This document shows positions 28,258 to 38,005 of a stretch of DNA of 64,000 nt, piece by piece; within the stretch, counting starts at the first letter, position 1, and the number at the start of each line of letters is the position of its first letter. The notes under the pieces are model-generated. The model was not told where the DNA came from, did no database searches, and was given only the letters and a program-made list of their open reading frames with translations. The translations under genes and the position numbers were made by a program. The stretch is from NCBI RefSeq assembly GCF_034674885.1, contig NZ_JAUCDS010000017.1:4601-68600 (forward strand). Direction: 5' to 3'. The stretch comes from Castellaniella sp034674885 (GTDB lineage: Bacteria; Pseudomonadota; Gammaproteobacteria; Burkholderiales; Burkholderiaceae_B).

Positions 28258-29021
28258 GCGTCTACCGGCAAGACGCGTTCGATCAGGACCCGGCGGCAGT
28301 CCATCTCGAATTCCATATCGACGACGGGCGGGCGCACGAAATGCCAGTTCAGCCCCATGCGCATCGCCCCCCGGCGAACGAACTCGTCGGCCAGGAATGG
28401 GTGGGGATCATGCACGATGTAAAGCTGCGTGCCGGTGCAATCCGACCATTCGTACCCCAGCACCGCCATGCGGCGCTGCATTTCATCCAGCACCCAGCAG
28501 GCCTTCTTGCGCATGCCCTCGGGCGAAATATCCTGGTAGGCGATCAGGTGGTCCTTGTAGTTGGAGTGCCCCTCGGGCACTTCGCTGCTGCCGGCGACCA
28601 CGAAAGCCCGTTCGTCCCGGGACGTCGGCACGGTGTAGCTGAAGGCATAAAAAGAAGGCTGCGCAGGCGGATCGATCTCAGGACAGACATTGCTGCGCGG
28701 CACAGGATTGACCTTGTCGTCTGCAATGCCCCACGCCTGCAAGGTGCCGACATATTCGGCATTGAACCTGGCGAAGCCTGCTTCGGTGAACTGCCCCGGC
28801 GAACGCAGCTCGCAACCACACAGGGCCGTCAAGGGTCGTCCTTCCGATTCCAGGACCTGCCGGATGCGGTCAAAGCCCTCCAGCAGCGGGACCGGGCGGG
28901 AAAAGACGACGCGCCGGATCGTGTAGCCCGGTTCGGCTGCGGCCCCGCCGGAATACTGCATGACGCCGCTGGGCACGTACCTGTAGTTACCTGCGGCAAA
29001 GACGACGGCTTGATCCTTCAT
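28254..29021 (-). CDS. 2-aminomuconate-type deaminase, CnbZ-like family
   Basis: 255-residue protein resembling, from memory, the family of 2-amino-5-chloromuconate deaminase CnbZ: FAAGNYRYVPSGVMQYSGG at the N-terminus, CGCELRSPGQFTE, NPVPRSNVCPEIDPP and a C-terminal YIVHDPHPF. That enzyme hydrolytically removes an amino group from an enamine acid; the true substrate here is unknown. A GGAGGAA ribosome site 3 bases before 29021 fixes the start, so 12 further upstream residues in frame are dropped. It overlaps the asparaginase-like gene and follows the TRAP genes. Confidence 0.6.
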   Translation of the reverse strand: MKDQAVVFAAGNYRYVPSGVMQYSGGAAAEPGYTIRRVVFSRPVPLLEGFDRIRQVLESEGRPLTALCGCELRSPGQFTEAGFARFNAEYVGTLQAWGIADDKVNPVPRSNVCPEIDPPAQPSFYAFSYTVPTSRDERAFVVAGSSEVPEGHSNYKDHLIAYQDISPEGMRKKACWVLDEMQRRMAVLGYEWSDCTGTQLYIVHDPHPFLADEFVRRGAMRMGLNWHFVRPPVVDMEFEMDCRRVLIERVLPVDA

Positions 29022-29081
29022 GATTCCTCCACTCGAGAACAGAGTGCCGGGGATCATTCATACGCCCCCCGGCGCGATACA

Positions 29082-30356
29082 TCAATACAACAGACTGGGA
29101 ATGGCCGTGCTGAACCACGGAACGTAGGTGATGGCGATCAGCGCCAGGAACATCAGCACGATGGTCGGCAACGCCGCCCGGAACACCTCGAACAGGCTCA
29201 TCTTGGCGATCCCCATGGCGACGAACAGGTTCAACCCCACCGGGGGCGTCAGCATGCCGATCGACAGGTTCACCAGCGTGATGATGCCGAAATGGATGGC
29301 ATCGACCCCGACCTGGGCGGCAATGGGCTGCATCAGCGGAGCCAGCACGATGATGGCCGATGCGCTGTCCAGGAATGCGCCGGCCACCAGCATGATGGCG
29401 TTGAACAGCATCAGGATGATGATGGGAGAATCCGTGCCCGACAGCACCTCGGCAGCCAGTTTGGTGGGCGCTCCGGTACTGGCCAGGATCCAGGAAAATG
29501 CCGAGGCCCCCGCCGTGATCAACAGCAGCGTGCCGGACAGCACGCCGGTATTGCGCAGGATGGTCAGCGACTGGGAAATCGAAATGGTGCGGTAGATGAC
29601 GGCCCCGACGAACCAGCCGTACAGGCACGCGGCAGCTGCCGATTCCGTGGGTGTGAACAGGCCGGTGTAGATCCCGCCCAGCAGCACCACGGGCAGGCCC
29701 AGCCCCCACAGGGACTGGCTCAGCGCCTGCCAGACTTCCCGCCGAGTCGGAAAAGGTTCACGCGGATAGCGTTTGACCATGGCGTACCAGCAGCAGTAAA
29801 CGATCAGCAGCGTGGCGATCAGGATCGCCGGCAGGATCCCGGCTGCGAACAGCTTGCCCACGGAAGACCCGGTCACCGATCCATAAATGATCAGGGCAAT
29901 GCTGGGCGGCACGATCGGACCCAGCGTGCCGGCGGTCGTGATCAGGCCAATGGAAAAGTACTTGTTGTAGCCCGCCGCGACCAGCGCGGGATACATGATG
30001 CTGCCGATGGCGATCACGGTAGCCGGACTGGAGCCGGAAATCGAACCGAAGAACAGGCAGGACAGCACCGTGGCCGCCGCCATGCCGCCCGGCATCCAGC
30101 CGATCAGGGCACGGGCCAGGCCGATCAGGCGATCGGACAGGCCGCCGATGCGCATCAATTCCGCCGCCAGGATGAAGAACGGGATCGACATCAGGGAGAA
30201 ATTGTTCATCCCCGAGAACATGCGCATGGGCACGACCAGCGGATCGATCGTGCCAAAGCCTTTCAGGGCCAGGGACACCGCCAATGCCAGGGACGCGAAA
30301 ATCGGCAGCCCGAACAGCAGCAGGACGAAGAATATGGGAACGAGAGCAGCAATCAT
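29082..30356 (-). CDS. dctM: TRAP transporter large permease (DctM)
   Basis: Large membrane subunit of a TRAP importer for an organic acid, 424 residues with about twelve hydrophobic helices and the family loops SGSSPATVIAIGSIMYP and GTLGPIVPPSIALIIYG. It lies 52 bases after dctQ and before the deaminase gene on the same strand, making the TRAP genes and downstream enzymes a single unit. Confidence 0.93.
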   Translation of the reverse strand: MIAALVPIFFVLLLFGLPIFASLALAVSLALKGFGTIDPLVVPMRMFSGMNNFSLMSIPFFILAAELMRIGGLSDRLIGLARALIGWMPGGMAAATVLSCLFFGSISGSSPATVIAIGSIMYPALVAAGYNKYFSIGLITTAGTLGPIVPPSIALIIYGSVTGSSVGKLFAAGILPAILIATLLIVYCCWYAMVKRYPREPFPTRREVWQALSQSLWGLGLPVVLLGGIYTGLFTPTESAAAACLYGWFVGAVIYRTISISQSLTILRNTGVLSGTLLLITAGASAFSWILASTGAPTKLAAEVLSGTDSPIIILMLFNAIMLVAGAFLDSASAIIVLAPLMQPIAAQVGVDAIHFGIITLVNLSIGMLTPPVGLNLFVAMGIAKMSLFEVFRAALPTIVLMFLALIAITYVPWFSTAIPSLLY

Positions 30357-30408
30357 GGGATTCTCTGTCGAATGGGGTCTGGGTCGATGCCCGGCGCGCG
30401 CGGCGCCG

Positions 30409-30921
30409 TCAGGCCGTCGCGCTGATATCCATGACCAGCGGCTGATATTCCTTGCCGGTGATCATGCACCACAGAATCCATAGATATCGCAGCCCCATGA
30501 AGGCGCCGGATATCGGGATCACCATATAGATGTATCCAACCGGAATGCGCATGGCGGGCGACAGCTGGTTCATGTTCAGGGTATTGATGGCCAGCCGCGC
30601 GCCGTAATACACCAGCACGCCAGCGAACATCAGCCCCAGCACATTCGCCAGATAGTGCAGGACCCGCGCCAGCCGAGGCCCGACCATCATCGGCAGGACC
30701 TCGACACAGATGTGCGCGGCATACCGCACCCCCATGCTGCAGGTCAGGAAACTCATCATGATGAGCGCATACAGCACTGTTTCCTCGGACCAATACAGCG
30801 AATTGTTGAATACGTAGCGCGCAATGACCTGGATGATGGCGACGACGGTCGCCACCAGCATGAACACGATCATGGCGAACGACTCGATCTTGTCCAGGCA
30901 CCGATTGATTCCTGCAAGCAT
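30409..30921 (-). CDS. dctQ: TRAP transporter small permease (DctQ)
   Basis: 170-residue membrane protein with four hydrophobic helices and the DctQ pattern (RYVFNNSLYWSEE, GVRYAAHICVEVLP). It forms the membrane complex with DctM and receives substrate from the DctP protein encoded 25 bases upstream on the same strand. Confidence 0.9.
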   Translation of the reverse strand: MLAGINRCLDKIESFAMIVFMLVATVVAIIQVIARYVFNNSLYWSEETVLYALIMMSFLTCSMGVRYAAHICVEVLPMMVGPRLARVLHYLANVLGLMFAGVLVYYGARLAINTLNMNQLSPAMRIPVGYIYMVIPISGAFMGLRYLWILWCMITGKEYQPLVMDISATA

Positions 30922-30946
30922 GGGTAGTCTCCTTCGGGAAACGGGA

Positions 30947-31942
30947 TCAGTTCACTGCGGCAGCCTGGATCGCGCGCTGCAGCAGCTCGGGCGTGATGTT
31001 GGCCTCGAACTGCTTGTAGATCGGCTCGGAACGCTCGATGAACTTCTGGCGATCCGCGTCGCTCAGCTCGGTGATCTGGATCTGGCCCTTGATCTTCTCG
31101 AGGATGCGGGTCTCGTCCTGCGTCGTCAGTTCACGGCCGTAATCCCGGGCCACGTCAAACGCATCGGACACGACCTTCTTCAAGTCGTCCGGCAGGGATT
31201 CCCAGGCCCCTTTGTTCATGACGGCGGCATAGGTGTGATAGGCATGGCCGGTCAGGGTCATGTATTTCTGGACTTCGTAGAACTTCATCGAGTCGATGTT
31301 GGCCAGCGGATTTTCCTGGCCTTCGACCACCCCCTGCTGCAAGCCGTTGTAGACCTCGGTGTACGCCATGGCCGTCGGGTTTGCGCCCCAGGCGCGATAG
31401 GTGGACAGGATGGTCGGCGCCTGCAGGGTCCGCATCTTGATGTTCTTCAGGTCATCGGGCCCGTGGATTTCACGGACGTTGTTGGTGATGTTCCGGAAGC
31501 CCGCGCCCCAGTAGTTCACGCCGTGCAGGTTGCTCTTTTCCAGGGTCGCCAGCAGCTCGCGGCCCACGTCGCCGTCCAGCAGCTGCTTCATCGACTGATT
31601 GCCCTTCATCAGGTAGGGCAGGTCGAACAGGAACATCTTGGGTTCGAAGTTGGCCAGATTGCCGGTCGGCGGGATGGCGATATGGACCAGCCCCATCTGG
31701 GTCTGCTCGATGATCTCGACGTCGCCGCCCAGCTGCGCGGCCGGGCGGATGTTGATTTCAATGCGCCCGTTCGAGTTCTTCTCGACGACTTCCTTGAATT
31801 TGACGGCTGCCTGGGCATTGGGCGTCTGATCCGTCAGCACGTGCGCAAACGTGAAGTTGAAATCCGCAGCCTGTGCGAACGAGGCGCTCAGCAGGGCCCC
31901 GGCGAGGCCGAGGGAAAGCTTTCCGATGGGGGAAATGTTCAT
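30947..31942 (-). CDS. dctP: TRAP transporter solute-binding protein (DctP)
   Basis: Periplasmic receptor of the TRAP importer, about 331 residues: signal peptide (LSLGLAGALLSASFAQA), then TFAHVLTDQTPNAQAAVKFKE and the conserved RTLQAPT...WGANPTAMAYTEVYNGLQQGVVEGQENP segment whose arginine binds a substrate carboxylate. Start at 31942 follows an AGGAG site; an in-frame ATG at 32041 only adds non-homologous residues. First gene of the dctPQM-deaminase-asparaginase unit. Substrate probably a carboxylate or acid amide processed by the adjacent enzymes. Confidence 0.92.
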   Translation of the reverse strand: MNISPIGKLSLGLAGALLSASFAQAADFNFTFAHVLTDQTPNAQAAVKFKEVVEKNSNGRIEINIRPAAQLGGDVEIIEQTQMGLVHIAIPPTGNLANFEPKMFLFDLPYLMKGNQSMKQLLDGDVGRELLATLEKSNLHGVNYWGAGFRNITNNVREIHGPDDLKNIKMRTLQAPTILSTYRAWGANPTAMAYTEVYNGLQQGVVEGQENPLANIDSMKFYEVQKYMTLTGHAYHTYAAVMNKGAWESLPDDLKKVVSDAFDVARDYGRELTTQDETRILEKIKGQIQITELSDADRQKFIERSEPIYKQFEANITPELLQRAIQAAAVN

Positions 31943-32009
31943 GGTCTCACTCCTGTCATTGCCCCGTTCGGCCTCGCCACCCATGGCGAGACCTGCCCGG
32001 GGCGTTTGG

Positions 32010-33407
32010 TCACAGCAAAAAGTCGGGGCATCCCAATACATCGATCGGCTTGCCCAGACAAGATTCGATGCTCAGCGCGGCGGCCAGCAATTGTTCTTCG
32101 GCATGCGGCGGCGCCATCAGCTGCAGTCCCACCGGCAGCCCCAGCGCATCCAGTCCCACCGGCAACGTGATGGCGCACAGACCCAGCAGGTTGGCGATGC
32201 TGGTATTGCGCAGCACCATCATGTTGGCGTGGCGATAGGCTTCCTGGGCCTGGAGATCGGCCAGGCGAGGCGGCGCAATGGCGACGGTAGGCGTCACCAG
32301 CACGTCGGCCGTCGAGAACGCGATCAAGGCCTGTTGCGCAGCCTGCCGCAAGGCATGGGCGCGCAGCAGGTAATCAACGGAAGACAGCGCCTCGGCGCCC
32401 TCGACGCGCAGGCGCACCACAGGGTCCAGGCGATCCATGCGCCCGGGCAGTTCCGCCTTCAGGAAGGCGCACAGTTCGGGGGCGGCCAGGCCGCCCTGCT
32501 GAAAGATCGCATAGGCCTCGTGGCAGCCCGGAAGCTCTGCATTCTGCACCCGCGCGCCGGCTGCCGACAGGCGCTGCACAGCCCGATCAAAGACGTCCAC
32601 GATGGCCGCATCGGCCCCCGCCAGGAAGAATTCGTCCACCCGCCCCAGGCGCAGGCCGGCTACCGAATCCATCACGGGAATGGACGGCGCCACGCCGCAG
32701 CGGCCCTTTTCAAGGGCCTGGAAGGCGAATGCCAGGTCGTCCACCGACCGGGCCAGGATGCCCGGCGTGTCCAGGCTGGGAGACAGCGGCACGATACCGG
32801 CGGAAGGCCAGCGCCCATGGGTCAGCTTCAGGGCGGTCTGCCCCGTGACCGAGGCCGGGATCCGCACGGATCCTGCCGTATCGGTCCCCAGCGCCAGCAA
32901 GGCCGACCCCTGAGCCAGAGAAACGCCCGCCCCTGAACTCGATCCCCCCGGGATGCGATGTTCCCGCACCCCCCAGGGATTGCAGGGCGTGCCCCAATGT
33001 GCGTTCATGCCGATGCCGCCAAATGCGAATTCGACGGTATGCGTCTTGCCCATGACCGGGGCCAGTTGATGTTCCAGACTCTGGACCAGCGGCCCGGGCC
33101 GTTCCCAGGACGGTCCCAGGGACTCGACCGAGCCGGCAAAGGTCGGCAGCCCGCGCACGGCGAACAGGTCCTTGACCGAGACGGGCACGCCCATCAGGGC
33201 GCCCAGATCGACGCCGCGATCCAGCAACCGGTCGGCCAGGCTTGCCGTGGCAATGGCGTCGTCGCCATTCCAGGTCTTGTAGGCATTGAGCGCCGGCTCG
33301 TGCTGCTGATAGTTTTCCTGGCAGGTGTGCGCCAGCACCGTCGCCGAATAGTCGCCATCACGCAACCCGTCGTGCAATTGCCTGAGAGAAAGCCGCTTCA
33401 GCTCCAT
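32010..33407 (-). CDS. Amidase (amidase signature family)
   Basis: 465-residue amide hydrolase with the Ser-cisSer-Lys triad of the signature family: lysine in VPVSVKDLFAV, and GGSSSGAGVSLAQG followed by GTDTAGSVRIPASV. Length fits AtzF/GatA-like catabolic amidases, but no gatBC genes are present. Start at 33407 precedes ELKRLSLRQL; an upstream in-frame ATG at 33524 would run through the promoter shared with the divergent LysR gene. It lies 67 bases ahead of dctP on the same strand, so its substrate probably enters through that transporter. Confidence 0.88.
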   Translation of the reverse strand: MELKRLSLRQLHDGLRDGDYSATVLAHTCQENYQQHEPALNAYKTWNGDDAIATASLADRLLDRGVDLGALMGVPVSVKDLFAVRGLPTFAGSVESLGPSWERPGPLVQSLEHQLAPVMGKTHTVEFAFGGIGMNAHWGTPCNPWGVREHRIPGGSSSGAGVSLAQGSALLALGTDTAGSVRIPASVTGQTALKLTHGRWPSAGIVPLSPSLDTPGILARSVDDLAFAFQALEKGRCGVAPSIPVMDSVAGLRLGRVDEFFLAGADAAIVDVFDRAVQRLSAAGARVQNAELPGCHEAYAIFQQGGLAAPELCAFLKAELPGRMDRLDPVVRLRVEGAEALSSVDYLLRAHALRQAAQQALIAFSTADVLVTPTVAIAPPRLADLQAQEAYRHANMMVLRNTSIANLLGLCAITLPVGLDALGLPVGLQLMAPPHAEEQLLAAALSIESCLGKPIDVLGCPDFLL

Positions 33408-33568
33408 TGTGTCCCCTATCCGGATGAATCCGCCTGTTCCGGCACTCTTGCGTCGCGGGTCGTGCGTGTCTGCACAATGCCCTGCGACCGATGATTTTGA
33501 ATGGGGAAGTCTATTCAGAAGCACTTCAGCCTACAATTGCCAATCAGTGAAAACAGTTTTCATCAAAC

Positions 33569-34483
33569 ATGAAAGAAAACCTGACCATCGACAGTCTGAG
33601 AGTCTTTTGCGAAGCGGCCCGATACGAGAATTTCTCACAGGCTGCCCGCATGATCGGGATCTCGCCCGCGTACGTGACCAAACACATCAAGCTGCTGGAA
33701 TCGGAACTGGACACGCTGCTGTTTCACCGCACCACACGCCAGGTCACGCTGACCGAGCAAGGCGAACAGACCTACGAAATGGCGTTGCAGATTCTGCAGG
33801 ACGTCGAGCAGCTGCACGACCGCATCGCCCAATTCAAGGGCGACCCCAAGGGCCCGCTGCGCATCTCCACCAGCATGGGGTTCGGGCGCCAGATCGTCGC
33901 CCCCGCGCTGGCCAGTTTTTCCCTGCGCTATCCCGCCATCCAGATCAAGCTCGACGTCCTGGACCAGTTGGTCAACATGGCCAAGGAACAGTACGACCTG
34001 GACATCCGCATCGGGGACCTGATCGACCCCAACTACATCGCCCGCCCCCTGGCGAGCAACTACCGGGTCCTGTGCGCGGCGCCCGCCTACCTGGAACGGC
34101 ACGGCACCCCCCGCAAGCTGCAGGATCTGCCCAACCACAATTGCCTGATCGTGCGCGAACGGGATCACCCGGTAGGCATCTGGGCGCTGTCACGCAAAGA
34201 CGTGACGACCAATGTGAAGGTCGGCGGTTCGCTGATCACCAACAACGGCGAAATCGCCCTGGCCTGGGCCCTGGAAGGACACGGCATCATCCTGCGTTCC
34301 GTCTGGGACGCGCAAAAGCACATCCGGGCAGGCCGGCTGGTTCACCTGCTGCCCGGCTATCGTCAGGACGCGGGCATCTGGGCCGTATGTCCCCAGCGAC
34401 TGGGCAATTCCGCCAAGGTCAAGGCCTGCATCGAGCACCTGCAGGCGCATTTCGCGAAACATGCGCCCCCAGTGACGCTCTGA
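33569..34483 (+). CDS. LysR-family regulator (DmlR-like)
   Basis: 304-residue regulator with the N-terminal HTH (NFSQAARMIGISPAYVTKHIKLLE) and the CrgA/DmlR-type effector domain (DIRIGDLIDPNYIARPLASNYRVLCAAPAYL). Divergent from the amidase gene across 161 bases, so it most likely controls the amidase-TRAP-deaminase unit. DmlR-like sequence and the tartrate/D-malate dehydrogenase 6.4 kb away suggest a carboxylate effector. Confidence 0.87.
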   Translation: MKENLTIDSLRVFCEAARYENFSQAARMIGISPAYVTKHIKLLESELDTLLFHRTTRQVTLTEQGEQTYEMALQILQDVEQLHDRIAQFKGDPKGPLRISTSMGFGRQIVAPALASFSLRYPAIQIKLDVLDQLVNMAKEQYDLDIRIGDLIDPNYIARPLASNYRVLCAAPAYLERHGTPRKLQDLPNHNCLIVRERDHPVGIWALSRKDVTTNVKVGGSLITNNGEIALAWALEGHGIILRSVWDAQKHIRAGRLVHLLPGYRQDAGIWAVCPQRLGNSAKVKACIEHLQAHFAKHAPPVTL

Positions 34484-34492
34484 AGTCAGTTT

Positions 34493-35305
34493 TCAGGGCC
34501 GTTCGCCGCGCGCGAGCCGGGCATCGATGTCCTCGATCACGGCGGGCAGATCGGCGATGGTGCGCACCACGTAATGCGCGCCGGCCTGCGACAGGATGTC
34601 CTGCGCAGGCCGGCAGGCGGCAGCCTGGGCCGGCGGCGACAAGGCGGACCAGGCATCCCAGTCCAGACCGACCTCGTTGCCCGAGGCCGACAGACCCACC
34701 GTCCACATGCCCGCGGCCAGCCCTTCGGCAATCCCCGGCACGGTGTCGTCCACCTTGACGCAGGCGGCCACGCTGCGGCTGCCCAGTTCGATCATGTTGG
34801 CCAGGGCCATCCAGGGGCCGGGGCGCCCGCCGGCCTTCAGGTCGTCGGTGGCCACCACGCAGTCCGGGCGATAGCCTCGCTGCGCCGCCAGCGGCACCAG
34901 CGCATCCATCACCACGCGAGGGTATCCCGAACACGAACCGATGCGGATGCCTTTGCCGCGCAGGGCCGCGATCGCGTCCAGGGCGCCTGGGATCAATGCG
35001 GAATAGCCACCCACCCGTTCGACCTGCAAGGGCATGAATGCGGCGTACAAGGCGTCGACGTCGTCGGTGCCCATCGGCCGGCCATGGCGCTGCCGCCAGC
35101 GGGCGGCAATGGACGGTTCCCGGCCCAGGGCCTGGATATGATCCCATTTGGCCAGGCCCATCGGGCCGCGCGCCTCGGCCAGGGTGATGGGCACGCCCTG
35201 CGCGGCAAAGACGTCCACCATCACCTGGGTCGGGGCGAAGGACCCGAAATCGACCACCGTGCCGGCCCAGTCGAAAATCACCGTATCGACAGATACCGGC
35301 GTCAT
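34493..35305 (-). CDS. phnX: Phosphonoacetaldehyde hydrolase
   Basis: HAD-superfamily C-P hydrolase converting phosphonoacetaldehyde to acetaldehyde and phosphate, second step of 2-aminoethylphosphonate use. 270 residues: nucleophile motif FDWAGTVVDFG (D in DWAGT), the cap-domain lysine region ARGPMGLAKWDHIQAL that forms the Schiff base, GSCSGYPRVVMDAL, and VKVDDTVPGIAEG. The aminotransferase phnW is not adjacent. The start at 35305 overlaps the lipoprotein stop (ATGA); a longer in-frame start at 35353 lies inside that gene. Confidence 0.9.
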   Translation of the reverse strand: MTPVSVDTVIFDWAGTVVDFGSFAPTQVMVDVFAAQGVPITLAEARGPMGLAKWDHIQALGREPSIAARWRQRHGRPMGTDDVDALYAAFMPLQVERVGGYSALIPGALDAIAALRGKGIRIGSCSGYPRVVMDALVPLAAQRGYRPDCVVATDDLKAGGRPGPWMALANMIELGSRSVAACVKVDDTVPGIAEGLAAGMWTVGLSASGNEVGLDWDAWSALSPPAQAAACRPAQDILSQAGAHYVVRTIADLPAVIEDIDARLARGERP

Positions 35306-35937
35306 TCCAGCACGGCCAGCACGGCACGTTCCAGGCGGCCGGTGGGCACGCACTGCGTGGCGCTTTCCTGGCCGGGGAACGAGGCCTTTGAACGGCTGGA
35401 CAGGGTGATCGTGTCGGAGATGGGTTCGTAGGGGCGCTGGGTGGCGTTGGAGATCTGCACGGTGCGCGTCAACTGGTACCGCGCGCCCACCACCGCCTGG
35501 GTCTGACGGCGCCCTTGGCGCTGCAGCTTGACGTCGATGGTGGCCTGCATGCTGAGGTCGCGCTGCACGTCGTAGATATTGCCCCGCATCAGCTGTTCAT
35601 ACCGCTGATGCCCGGACGAGGCCGGAAAACGATAGACCCGCCTGACCCGGTCGCGTGGCGTGTACACGACAGATTCCACCCGGCCGCAATCGAGGTAGGC
35701 ATCCGGCGCGCCCGCATAGGCCAGGGTCAGCACGCCCTGTGTCTTGTCGGCACCGACGATGGCATAACCCTGCGCGGGAAAGCGGCTGACGGCTTGCGCC
35801 CAGACCTGATCGAAACCGCGATCCACCGTGCGCTCGGTCTGCGTCTGGGCGGGCTGGTCCGGCCCGGTGTAGGCCAGGCGCCCCGCACAGCCTGCCAGGC
35901 CGGCCGCCACCAGCGTCAAGACGAGGATTCCGCGCAT
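35302..35937 (-). CDS. Putative outer-membrane lipoprotein of unknown function
   Basis: 211-residue product with a lipoprotein signal peptide (MRGILVLTLVAAGLAGC; lipobox LAGC), so it is probably lipidated and periplasm-facing. The mature part is beta-rich and I recognise no domain. Start at 35937 follows a CAGGAGA site. It overlaps phnX by four bases, though nothing in it suggests phosphonate metabolism. Confidence 0.7.
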   Translation of the reverse strand: MRGILVLTLVAAGLAGCAGRLAYTGPDQPAQTQTERTVDRGFDQVWAQAVSRFPAQGYAIVGADKTQGVLTLAYAGAPDAYLDCGRVESVVYTPRDRVRRVYRFPASSGHQRYEQLMRGNIYDVQRDLSMQATIDVKLQRQGRRQTQAVVGARYQLTRTVQISNATQRPYEPISDTITLSSRSKASFPGQESATQCVPTGRLERAVLAVLE

Positions 35938-36316
35938 GATTGGATCTCCTGAGCAATAAAGCGTGAGTGGGTTTGAGTCAGCACGCTGGCCGGCACTGCG
36001 CAAGCCTGGCGAAGGTGGACAGCCATTGATCTGTTCCATGCATTTTTTACATGTCAAGGGTCAAAAACAACAAAATATGACATGAGCAACACTGATTCCG
36101 GCAAAACTATTGGATTTTAATGTACTGAAATTTAAAGATAAATCATATTTTGATGCCAATCATGGTTTTCCCCATTGTCGTTACGTCCATGTTGATTCTG
36201 AATGGTTTTGTAGTATTCTGCATTCGCCCACGTCCAGTCGGATTACGCGTCGCTTCCACGGGGGAAGCAAGCAGGGTCGGGGTTCCAAATCAAATCGACT
36301 TCTCGGAGAAGCCAAC
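35938..36316. promoter_or_regulatory. AT-rich intergenic region upstream of the Tad locus
   Basis: 379 bases between a divergent lipoprotein gene and flp, notably AT-rich from about 36030 to 36200, where promoters for the pilus operon would lie. The frame of flp is open upstream to 36110, but that stretch lacks any leader-like sequence and is treated as non-coding. A GGAG site precedes the ATG at 36317 with a 9-base gap. No clear operator palindrome was found. Confidence 0.5.
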
Positions 36317-36559
<243 letters not shown>

Positions 36560-36569
36560 TCCCCACAGC

Positions 36570-37058
36570 ATGTTGCTGCTATGGATCCCAATAGCTGTTC
36601 TGGTCCTGTTCTACCTCACGCTAAGAGATCTTAGAGTCCGGCAGCTCCCCAACCACTGTGTCGCTCTTTACGCTCTTTTATTCCTCCCATACGCCTGGCT
36701 CGGCGGCCTGGATCTGCAGCAAGTCGGCAGCCACCTCCTGGTGGCTGCTCTCAGCTTCGGGGTGCTGTTCGCGCTGTTCCTGCTGGGTGCCATGGGGGGT
36801 GGGGATGTCAAGCTGGGCACGGCCGTGTTTCTGTGGGCGGGCTCGGCGCTGGCCTTCCCGGTCCTGATCATCGTGGCCTGGACCGGGGGGTTGGTAGCAG
36901 TAGCGGGATGGCTGGCCGATCGCCGGGTGGTGCGGCGCATCACCTGGCGGCCGGTATCCTGCATGCAGTATGCCTTGTCGGCCCAACGCGGGGTGCCGTA
37001 CGGGGTAGCGCTCGCCGCAGGCGGCCTGTTCGTCCTGTGGCGCGCATGGAATATGTGA
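36570..37058 (+). CDS. tadV: Tad prepilin peptidase
   Basis: 162-residue A24-family aspartic peptidase that removes Flp, TadE and TadF leaders at the inner membrane. About five to six hydrophobic helices; the catalytic aspartates are in the N-terminal LTLRDLRVRQLPN segment and in MGGGDVKLG (GxGD motif). It lacks the N-terminal methylase domain of PilD, normal for TadV/CpaA. Situated between flp and cpaB. Confidence 0.9.
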   Translation: MLLLWIPIAVLVLFYLTLRDLRVRQLPNHCVALYALLFLPYAWLGGLDLQQVGSHLLVAALSFGVLFALFLLGAMGGGDVKLGTAVFLWAGSALAFPVLIIVAWTGGLVAVAGWLADRRVVRRITWRPVSCMQYALSAQRGVPYGVALAAGGLFVLWRAWNM

Positions 37059-37092
37059 AGAAACTGAAGCATTTCTCGGGGAACACCAAGCC

Positions 37093-38005
37093 ATGTCGTC
37101 CGTGCTGAAATTTGCCCTGATCCTGCTGGCAGCCGCCGTGCTGGCCATCGGCGCCCGGGCCTTGTACGTCAGCAGCCTGAACCGCCAGGCTGCGCCCGAC
37201 CCCGACATCCGGGTGCGGGTGGCCACCGCCGACCTGCCCGAGGGCCTGTTGCTGCGCGACAGCGACCTGGCCTGGAAATCCCTGCCGCGCGGCCAGATAC
37301 CCAAGGACGCCGTGCGCGAAGACGCCCACGCCGAAATCAACGGCGCACTGCTGCGCCGGCGCATGGCCGCCGGCGCCGTCCTGCACGGCGGCGACATGAT
37401 CCGCCCGGATGCGCCGGGCTTTCTGGCGGCCGCCCTGAAACCCGGCCTGCGGGCCGTGTCCGTGCCGGTCAACGACGTGTCGGGCAACGCCGGCCTGATC
37501 CAGCCCGGCGACTACGTGGACATGATCCTGACCCAGCAGCTGGGCAAGCGCGGCGACACTGCCGACACCCGCCGCGTCGCCAGCGAAACCGTGGTCAGGA
37601 ATGCCCGCATCATCGCCGTAGGCACCAGTTTCCAGCGGGGCTCCGATGACTCCAAGCCCACGCGTCCGCACCGTGACCATCGAAGTCGCGCCGCGCACCG
37701 CCGAAGCCGTCACCGTCGCGGCGGAACTCGGCACCCTGTCGCTGGCGCTGCGCAGTTTCGCCACCAACGACCGCGCCACCACTGACGACAGCCCGAATGC
37801 CGAAGCCGGGGCATCGGTCGTGGCCTGGAGCGACAACCCGGCCCAGCACCAGGACGGCCCCATCTGGGGCAGCGACATTTCCCGTGTGCGCCAGCCCGTC
37901 CAGGCCGACGGCACCGTCACACAAGATCCGGGCGCCCCGCGCCGCATCGTCATCATGCGGGGCAACGTAACGCAGGAACAGGAGCTCAGCCCTCATGCGC
38001 AGTAA
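37093..38005 (+). pseudogene. cpaB: cpaB/rcpC Flp pilus assembly gene, interrupted by a frameshift
   Basis: Periplasmic SAF-domain protein of the Tad secretion channel. The first frame runs from 37093 through a membrane anchor, the SAF region (VATADLPEGLLLRDSDL, GALLRRRMAAGAVL, LKPGLRAVSVPVNDVSGNAG) and VVRNARIIAVGTSFQ, then turns into arginine/histidine-rich nonsense and stops at 37785. The normal continuation (TVTIEVAPRTAEAVTVAAEL, GTLSLALRSF) is in the +2 frame and runs to 38005. One extra base or a two-base loss around 37655-37675 explains this. It could be a real inactivating mutation, phase variation or a sequence error. The downstream end overlaps cpaC normally. Confidence 0.85.

Noticed and set aside
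28341..30425. Long plus-strand open frame opposite the deaminase and dctM genes
   Set aside because: H, Q and R-rich sequence of random GC-driven type, no motifs.
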